Shown in pieces: positions 5,819 through 10,224 of a DNA stretch of 10,224 nucleotides (its first letter is position 1; every line of letters begins with the position of its first letter). Both the position numbers and the translations under genes were made by a program. The stretch spans positions 1 through 10,224 of the forward strand of contig JACCRA010000558.1 in NCBI GenBank assembly GCA_013813825.1, written 5' to 3'. The notes under the pieces are model-generated. The model was not told the origin of the DNA. It saw nothing but the letters and a program-made list of their open reading frames with translations, and did no database searches. This DNA is from Pyrinomonadaceae bacterium (GTDB lineage: Bacteria > Acidobacteriota > Blastocatellia > Pyrinomonadales > Pyrinomonadaceae).

Positions 5819-8200
5819 TCATTCGGCCGCCGCCGCCACCGCTTCGGCTTGCAGTTGCTGGCCGAGCGCGCCGCGCCACGTCGCTTCGAGCCGGGCGATT
5901 TCTTGCGCGATCATTTCCACGCCGTTGACGCTGACGCGCAGCTTCGTGCCGCCGCCGGTGGTTCCCATGACGTGGAGCGGGCAATCGTGTCGCGCCGCGA
6001 TCTCTCTGACACGTCCGAGCGCCGTTTCGTCGAGACTGATGATGATGCGTGAAGGCGACTCGCTAAAGAGTTGTGCGGCGACGGAGAGTTCGCCGGAAAG
6101 TTCGACGTTGGCTCCGCGCGTCGGAGTGTTGAGCGTCGAGAAGCAGCACTCGGCGAGCGCGATTGCGAGGCCGCCGTCAGAACAATCGTGTGCCGATTGC
6201 AGCAAGCCTTCGGCGTTGGCCGCGAGGCACGCGGCCTGCACCGCGCGCTCGCGTTCCAGATCGAGTTGAGGCACGCGCCCTGTCGTCGTCGCGCTCAACT
6301 TTCCGGCGTGGCGACCTTCGATAGTCGCGGCGTACTCACTGATCGAGAGATCGTCATGCGTCTCGCCAAGCAGCGCGATGATGTGGCCGTCACTCTTGAA
6401 GCCGGGTTGAATGATCTGGCGTACGTCTTCAATGAGGCCGACCATGCCGATGACGGGCGTTGGGTGAATGCCGCGCCCTTCGGTCTCGTTATAGAAGGAG
6501 ACGTTGCCGGAGATGACCGGCGTATCGAAGTGGCGGCACGCCTCGGTTATGCCGTCGATCACTTCCGAGAACGACCACATCACTTCCGGGCGTTCGGGCG
6601 AAGCGAAGTTCAGACAGTTAGTGATTGCGATGGGTTTCGCGCCGACACAGACGACGTTACGCGCCGCTTCGGCGACGATCAATTTCGCACCCTCGCGTGG
6701 CGCGGCGGCACAATAGCGGCCGTTGCCGTCGAGGCACATCGCCAGCGCGCGGCGCGTCTCCTTGATCCGCACGATGGCCGCGTCCGCGCCGGGCAGCACC
6801 GCCGTATTCGTCCTGACCATGTGATCGTACTGCCTGAAGACCCACTCCTTCGATGCGATGTTCGGCGCGACGAGTAAGCGCAGCAGCGACTCAGTGTGAT
6901 CCTCCCGCGCGTCGGAAACGACACTGCTCGGAGCGGCCAGCACCTCGTCGAGCATATCCGAGTTGGCGACGGAAGTGCTCAGCGGCGTGGCGACCGAAGC
7001 GGCGGTCAACACCTGCTTCTCTTCATCCATCATGCTGCGGTCGCCTTCGTCCGTGGGCCGCATCATCGGCCGGTGATACACCGGAGCTTCGTCGGTGAGA
7101 TAAGCGGCGGGAATGTCGGCGAGTTTTTCGCCGTGATGGATGATCACGATGCGGCGCGTGTCGGTGACGTGGCCGATCACGACGGCGTCCAAATCCCAGT
7201 GGCGGAAGATGTCCACGACCTGCCGCGCGCGCCCCTTGTGCGCCACGATCAGCATTCGCTCCTGCGATTCGGAGAGCATGATCTCGTAGGCCGTCATGCC
7301 CTGCTCGCGCTGTGGGACCAACGTCAAGTCAAGTTCGAGACCGGTGCCGGCGCGCGCCGCCATTTCGCACGATGAGGAAGTCAGCCCCGCCGCGCCCATG
7401 TCCTGAATGCCGGCGACTGCCCCACTCCGCATTGCTTCGAGGCAGGCTTCCAAGAGCAGCTTTTCCAAAAAAGGATCGCCGACTTGCACCGTCGGGCGTT
7501 TCTCTAACGCTTCGTCGTCAAATTCGGCCGAGGCCATTGTCGCGCCGTGAATGCCGTCGCGCCCCGTCTTCGCGCCGACATAAAGAACAGGGTTACCAAC
7601 GCCGGTCGCCTCGCCAAAAAAGATTTGATCATGCCGGACGAGACCGAGCGCGAAAGCATTGACCAGCGGGTTCAAAGTGTAAGCATCATCAAAGGCGACT
7701 TCGCCGCCAACTGTCGCGACGCCAAACGCATTGCCGTAGTGTGCGATCCCGGCGACGACGCCCGCCAACAGCGCCCGGTTGCGGCGCCCGTGTTGCGGAT
7801 CGTCGAGCGTGCCGAAGCGCAAGCTATTCATCGCCGCGATGGGGCGCGCGCCCATTGTGAAGATGTCGCGCAGGATGCCGCCGACGCCGGTCGCCGCACC
7901 CTGAAACGGTTCGATGAACGAAGGATGATTGTGCGACTCGACCTTGAAGGCGGCGCACCACCCGTCGCCCACATCCACCACGCCCGCGTTCTCGCCCGGC
8001 GGCACCACGACGCGCTCATTCCTCGTCGGCAGCCGCTGCAAATGGACGCGCGAAGATTTATATGAGCAGTGCTCCGACCACATCACGGAGAAGACGCCCA
8101 ATTCGACGAACGTCAGTTCACGCCCCATCAACTGCTTGATGCGCTCGTACTCTTCCGGCGTCAGATTGTGCGTGGCGAGCACTTCGGCAGTGATTTCCAT
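5819..8200 (-). CDS. purL: Phosphoribosylformylglycinamidine synthase, small-type PurL subunit
   Basis: The product has 793 residues, longer than typical small PurL (about 720-750). It turns FGAR, ATP and ammonia into FGAM in de novo purine synthesis; the small type works with PurS and the glutaminase PurQ, neither of which is here. Landmarks: [15 protein letters not shown] with the catalytic-site His44, [20 protein letters not shown] (86-105), [17 protein letters not shown] (241-257), [13 protein letters not shown] (265-277), [18 protein letters not shown] (449-466), NVSFYNE (566-572), [12 protein letters not shown] (581-592) and [14 protein letters not shown] (671-684). The linker between the two repeated halves (about 383-438) is long, acidic and Ser/Ala-rich. 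ATG start; no strong Shine-Dalgarno. The 267-base gap upstream is full of predicted hairpins. pdxJ follows 30 bases on. Confidence 0.96.
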   Translation of the reverse strand: MEITAEVLATHNLTPEEYERIKQLMGRELTFVELGVFSVMWSEHCSYKSSRVHLQRLPTRNERVVVPPGENAGVVDVGDGWCAAFKVESHNHPSFIEPFQGAATGVGGILRDIFTMGARPIAAMNSLRFGTLDDPQHGRRNRALLAGVVAGIAHYGNAFGVATVGGEVAFDDAYTLNPLVNAFALGLVRHDQIFFGEATGVGNPVLYVGAKTGRDGIHGATMASAEFDDEALEKRPTVQVGDPFLEKLLLEACLEAMRSGAVAGIQDMGAAGLTSSSCEMAARAGTGLELDLTLVPQREQGMTAYEIMLSESQERMLIVAHKGRARQVVDIFRHWDLDAVVIGHVTDTRRIVIIHHGEKLADIPAAYLTDEAPVYHRPMMRPTDEGDRSMMDEEKQVLTAASVATPLSTSVANSDMLDEVLAAPSSVVSDAREDHTESLLRLLVAPNIASKEWVFRQYDHMVRTNTAVLPGADAAIVRIKETRRALAMCLDGNGRYCAAAPREGAKLIVAEAARNVVCVGAKPIAITNCLNFASPERPEVMWSFSEVIDGITEACRHFDTPVISGNVSFYNETEGRGIHPTPVIGMVGLIEDVRQIIQPGFKSDGHIIALLGETHDDLSISEYAATIEGRHAGKLSATTTGRVPQLDLERERAVQAACLAANAEGLLQSAHDCSDGGLAIALAECCFSTLNTPTRGANVELSGELSVAAQLFSESPSRIIISLDETALGRVREIAARHDCPLHVMGTTGGGTKLRVSVNGVEMIAQEIARLEATWRGALGQQLQAEAVAAAAE

Positions 8201-8262
8201 AAGCGGCGAGTGGCTAAATTAAGTTGCTGGCCTTAAGTCTCGTTAGGGGCGATTGATAATAG

Positions 8263-8399
8263 CCCAGTGATTCATCGCTGGGAAAGCGACGGCCATAAAC
8301 ATCGAGTCCCGAAAGGACGATTGGAAAGCGCGCGGCCTTCCCAATCGTCCCTCCGGGACTCAAATATCGCTCGCTTGATTGGTCTGAGCGATGATGTTT
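8263..8399. other. Predicted three-way-junction fold plus hairpin upstream of purL
   Basis: P1 is AAACATC (8297-8303) with GATGTTT (8393-8399). Directly inside it, P2 is GAGTCCCG (8304-8311) with CGGGACTC (8354-8361), continuing after a 3x3 internal loop into GGACGATTGG (8315-8324) with CCAATCGTCC (8341-8350). After the linker AAAT, P3 is ATCGCTC (8366-8372) with GAGCGAT (8386-8392), flush against P1. A separate 8-bp hairpin CCCAGTGA/TCGCTGGG (8263-8282, one T·G pair) follows on the purL side. On the - strand this would be purL leader RNA; it could equally be a dispersed intergenic repeat. I do not recognise a known riboswitch: the purine riboswitch also has three helices, but its conserved core and loop-loop contacts are not seen. 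Confidence 0.5.
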
Positions 8400-8402
8400 G
8401 GT

Positions 8403-8463
8403 AGCTCAACCCGGTAACAAGTCAGCCTGCTAAACGGCGCGACCTTGTTTACCGGATCGAGCT
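8403..8463 (-). terminator. Long imperfect hairpin just after the TlpA-like gene
   Basis: CCGGTAACAAG (8411-8421) pairs with CTTGTTTACCGG (8444-8455) with one bulged T. It is extended outward by AGCTC/GAGCT (8403-8407 and 8459-8463) across a symmetric 3x3 loop and inward by GCC/GGC (8425-8427 and 8436-8438). It begins 4 bases after the TGA of the TlpA-like gene, the place for a transcript 3' end. There is no U-run on the - strand, so it may be a rho-type end or mRNA-protecting stem rather than a true intrinsic terminator. Confidence 0.45.
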
Positions 8464-8467
8464 TCTG

Positions 8468-9094
8468 TCACTTTTCGGCGAGGGCTTTGTCTATGGCGGC
8501 GCGCAACTCGTCGGGCTTGATGCGGCCGCTGTGTTTGAATACGAGTTGGCCGTGGCGGTCGAAGAGGAAGGTGGCGGGGACTTCGCCGCCCCATGCGGTG
8601 TCGATGTGGTTGATGGCCTCCATCGGCTCCGGCGCGTTCAGCAGATAGGCGGGCATCCGTGCGCGCATCTGTTGGAGGAATGCGGGCACGGCGGTTTTGA
8701 TCTCAGCCACGTCATCCACCGAGAGGGTGTAGAAATCGAGGCCGCGTGGGCGGTAGTCTTCATCGAGCTTGACGAGATCGGGGAACTCTTCGCGGCACGG
8801 TCCGCACCACGTCGCCCAGACGTTGAGCAGCAACGGCCGCGCCGTTGCGCCTTCGCCGCGCGTTAAGAGTTTCTTGACGCCGGCGGCGTCAACCTCCTGT
8901 ACCATTGCGCTTGCCGCAACCGCCGGGCCGGTGGTGACGACCGCGCCGCCGCCGTTAATGGTCCCCTTCGACGTGTTGCCCGCCGGCCGCGTGCCAGCGC
9001 TTGGCGCGGCGGGTTGCTGCTGTGCCGTTGCGATTGAGGTGACAAATATGCCGAGACTGAGGATGAGGACCAACGTGTATGCACTTCTCTTCAT
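8468..9094 (-). CDS. Exported TlpA/thioredoxin-like disulfide reductase
   Basis: The product has 208 residues. Residues 1-24 form a signal peptide (MKRSAYTLVLILSLGIFVTS, cleavage likely after ATA), followed by a Pro/Ala/Gly/Thr-rich linker (25-62) that could span the envelope or lift the domain off the membrane. The thioredoxin fold covers about 65-208: LLLNVWATWCGPCREEFPDL with the redox pair Cys97/Cys100, and a cis-proline at Pro173 in GEVPATFLFDRHG. The WCGPC motif and exported location fit the TlpA/ResA group, which keeps periplasmic cysteines reduced, for example in cytochrome c maturation; the actual client is unknown, as no cytochrome genes are visible. A second thioredoxin-fold gene lies 163 bases upstream. 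ATG start; no obvious Shine-Dalgarno. Confidence 0.88.
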   Translation of the reverse strand: MKRSAYTLVLILSLGIFVTSIATAQQQPAAPSAGTRPAGNTSKGTINGGGAVVTTGPAVAASAMVQEVDAAGVKKLLTRGEGATARPLLLNVWATWCGPCREEFPDLVKLDEDYRPRGLDFYTLSVDDVAEIKTAVPAFLQQMRARMPAYLLNAPEPMEAINHIDTAWGGEVPATFLFDRHGQLVFKHSGRIKPDELRAAIDKALAEK

Positions 9095-9143
9095 GACGTG
9101 TTTTCAACTTAAAGCTAACGAAATCAGAAAGACAGTAAACACA

Positions 9144-9224
9144 TGATCCACGAAATCACACGAAACAGACACGAGATTGAAAAACAGTCGGTTTCGTGTC
9201 GGTTCGCGTGACTTCACGGATCGA
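9144..9224. repeat. Inverted pair of 10-base-period repeats between the two redox genes
   Basis: The right arm (9194-9224) reads as decamer units each starting TTC: TTCGTGTCGG, TTCGCGTGAC and TTCACGGATC, with the first base at 9193. The left arm (9144-9174), read on the - strand, gives matching units ending TTCGTGTGAT and TTCGTGGATC. The arms are imperfectly complementary over about 31 bases around a 19-base loop (9175-9193), so the transcript could fold into a long hairpin. I recall similar TTCGTG-type decamer strings scattered through gaps of several bacterial phyla, but could not check. Confidence 0.55.
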
Positions 9225-9247
9225 TGAATGGCGGAGGACTGATCTCT

Positions 9248-9270
9248 CAAGCCGCGGTTAGCCGCGCTTG
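9248..9270 (-). other. Hairpin enclosing the stop codon of the CXXS redoxin gene
   Basis: CAAGC + GCGG (9248-9252, 9254-9257) pairs with CCGC + GCTTG (9262-9265, 9266-9270): a 9-bp stem with one bulged base and a 4-base loop TTAG. The TAA stop (complement of TTA, 9258-9260) sits in the loop. No U-run follows on the - strand. It parallels the stop-in-loop hairpin at 391-413. Confidence 0.5.
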
Positions 9271-9866
9271 ATCGAGCAGCCGAATGCTTTGGCCTGAGTT
9301 TGGGAAACGGGCTTGCCTGACAAAATTTCTTCCATCGCGCTACGCAACTCGCTGGTGGCAACCATCTGTGGATTCTGCGCGTTGTCGATGCGGCCCTGAT
9401 AGACGAGCTTGTTGCTTGCGTCAAGCAGATAAACTTCGGGCGTGCGTTGCGCGCCAAGGCGGTCGGCGAGGCGGTTACCTTTATCTTTCAAAATCGGGAA
9501 CGTCAGTTTCGACTGGGCGGCGTGCGCCATGATCATTTCAGGTGTCTCGGCAACATTCGAGTTGATGCCGACGACGTGGATGCCGCGCGCCTTGAAATCC
9601 TGCGCCAGCTTTTCCATCCGCTCGTTGTAGGCGTTCGAGACCGGGCAGCCGGTGGACACAAAGATCAGCGCCGTGCCTTTGCCGCCTTTCAGCGACCCGA
9701 GCGTGTGCTCCTTACCAGCGGCGTCCGGCAGCTTGAAATCTTCGACAACCGAACCGATGGTGATCGGCTCGCTGTTCTCGACTCCGGCTTCAGCCTTCAC
9801 GGACAAGGCCGCCATCGCGACGATGGCGAACACGAATGACACTGCGAGTGCGGAAAACTTTTTCAT
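9258..9866 (-). CDS. Exported redoxin with a CXXS motif (AhpC/TSA-thioredoxin fold)
   Basis: The product has 202 residues. A signal peptide (MKKFSALAVSFVFAIVAMAA, cleavage near AEA at 25-27) points to the periplasm. The fold is a redoxin: IGSVVEDFKLPDAAGKEHTL (37-56), then LIFVSTGCPVSNAYNERM with Cys74 and Ser77 where a classical CXXC would have its second Cys, GIHVVGINSN (95-104) and a cis-proline at Pro143 in RTPEVYLLD. The only other Cys is Cys197 in the tail (AFGCSIKRG), a candidate resolving or metal/haem-binding residue; that is inference. The protein may be a monothiol reductase, a peroxiredoxin-like enzyme or a redox chaperone. It probably shares a transcript with the CGPC protein 163 bases downstream, though a repeat hairpin separates them. 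ATG start. Confidence 0.82.
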   Translation of the reverse strand: MKKFSALAVSFVFAIVAMAALSVKAEAGVENSEPITIGSVVEDFKLPDAAGKEHTLGSLKGGKGTALIFVSTGCPVSNAYNERMEKLAQDFKARGIHVVGINSNVAETPEMIMAHAAQSKLTFPILKDKGNRLADRLGAQRTPEVYLLDASNKLVYQGRIDNAQNPQMVATSELRSAMEEILSGKPVSQTQAKAFGCSIKRG

Positions 9867-9881
9867 AAGACTTAAACTAAA

Positions 9882-9887
9882 CTCCTT
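9882..9887 (-). promoter_or_regulatory. Perfect AAGGAG set 15 bases from the redoxin start
   Basis: CTCCTT on the + strand is AAGGAG on the coding strand, an ideal anti-16S match, but 15 bases separate it from the ATG at 9866, well over the usual 5-9. No nearer in-frame ATG, GTG or TTG is visible in the spacer. Either the spacing is truly long or the site is coincidental. Confidence 0.4.
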
Positions 9888-9930
9888 TTCAAAATGCTAA
9901 TGGGGGAGGCGAAAAGAGTAGCAGAAAATA

Positions 9931-9951
9931 GTGACGGGTGACGAGTAACGA
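9931..9951. repeat. Heptamer tandem repeat GTGACGG/GTGACGA/GTAACGA
   Basis: Three adjacent 7-base units differ by one or two bases each. They lie in the 182-base gap (9867-10048) between the right-edge gene and the redoxin gene. That gap otherwise shows no open frame or clear promoter to me. Confidence 0.55.
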
Positions 9952-10045
9952 ACGGTGGAAACGAGGTGCCGCAGTGATAAAGTCGTCTTGCGCGGTTGAT
10001 TAATCTTAGCTGCGGAGCAGTGGCAGGCCGCGGTGAGTCAGCATG

Positions 10046-10066
10046 CCTTTACTCATCACTGATCAC
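10046..10066. repeat. Heptamer repeat in the opposite orientation, covering a stop codon
   Basis: Read on the - strand, the units are GTGATCA, GTGATGA and GTAAAGG, the same GTGA/GTAA pattern as at 9931-9951 but on the other strand. They encode the last residues of the right-edge gene (VISDE) and its TAA stop. Confidence 0.45.
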
Positions 10067-10224
10067 TTTTTCGAGCGTGAATCGCCACAGCATTCGACCT
10101 TCTTGGGCGTCGAACTCATGACGGGCGGCGGTGACGCGCCAGTGGCCGAGGTGCTGCCAGCGGCCGACAGTGAGCTTGTTAAAGAGTGGGACGTGGTGGC
10201 CGCTCTCGATGGCCGCGAGCAGGG
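10049..10224 (-). CDS. C-terminal fragment of an unidentified protein (start beyond right edge)
   Basis: On the - strand one frame is open from the window edge to a TAA at 10049-10051, giving 57 residues. The visible part includes GHHVPLFNKLTVGRWQHLGH, then WRVTAARHEF, GRMLWRFTLEKV and the end ISDE. The pattern 'LGxWxV … GRxxWRFTLE' faintly recalls the end of SRA/YDG-type DNA-binding domains, but this is a weak resemblance and I do not assign a family. Codon use (GC-rich third positions) and the compact, Trp-rich sequence support real coding. The tail after EK is encoded by heptamer-repeat DNA. It would be the first gene visible in the - strand series, 182 bases before the redoxin. Confidence 0.6.
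   Translation of the reverse strand, partial: LLAAIESGHHVPLFNKLTVGRWQHLGHWRVTAARHEFDAQEGRMLWRFTLEKVISDE

Noticed and set aside
8254..8283. TATTAT on the - strand as a purL -10 box
   Set aside because: No -35-like sequence lies at a suitable distance, and the bases belong to the repeat/hairpin region.
8297..8399. Purine riboswitch (three helices before a purine gene)
   Set aside because: P2 is far too long and the conserved junction bases and kissing loops of that class are not seen on either strand.
8401..8440. tRNA-like look of GGTAGCTCAACCCGGT followed by CCTGCTAAAC
   Set aside because: No acceptor stem or TPsiC arm can be drawn, and the bases fit better in the long hairpin 8403-8463.
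8403..8463. Integron attC-like site
   Set aside because: Although it is an imperfect hairpin with a TAACAA string, the paired core sites (GTTRRRY/RYYYAAC) and cassette context are missing.
10032..10057. Hairpin GGTGAGT/ACTCATC as a terminator of the edge gene
   Set aside because: The stem is short with a G·T pair, the loop is 12 bases and no U-run follows; noted only within the stop-codon hairpin observation.

Overview
The window reads as high-GC bacterial chromosome with dense, mostly co-directional housekeeping genes. My best guess is an Acidobacteriota lineage of the Blastocatellia type. This rests on tandem DUF3857/transglutaminase exported proteins, a PdxJ of the 'VNLNK…PRPDERH' kind shared with Bacteroidota-like sequences, exported redoxins with a TGCPVSN motif, and short-period degenerate repeats in the gaps. 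This is inference from protein style only; there is no rRNA or other marker in the window.

Layout. On the + strand (1-2482) lie the 3' end of one DUF3857-family protein and a complete second one with an intact Cys-His-Asp transglutaminase triad. A strong stem-loop terminator (2502-2571) closes this block where it meets the oppositely oriented genes. Everything from 2570 to the right edge is on the - strand. In transcription order this is: an unidentified gene cut by the right edge, a CXXS redoxin, a TlpA/thioredoxin-like protein, then purL, pdxJ, pabB and pabC.

How the genes fit together. purL (fourth step of de novo purine synthesis) and pdxJ (pyridoxine 5'-phosphate synthesis) are 30 bases apart. 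pabB and pabC follow after 85 and 50 bases and make the para-aminobenzoate moiety of folate. PabC is itself PLP-dependent, and folate one-carbon units feed purine synthesis, so the four genes form a coherent cofactor/nucleotide group. The two exported thiol proteins upstream of purL are a separate unit, set off by structured DNA.

The genes are ordinary; the gaps are the interesting part. They hold (a) a potential three-way-junction fold plus extra hairpins in the 267-base gap before purL, (b) an inverted pair of 10-base-period repeats between the two redox genes, (c) heptamer-period tandem repeats around the pabB/pabC junction and near the right edge, some running into the 3' ends of coding regions, and (d) several stop codons lying in or at the edge of small hairpins. 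I see no CRISPR array, phage, transposase, tRNA or rRNA, and no convincing novel gene system. No gap exceeds 300 bases.
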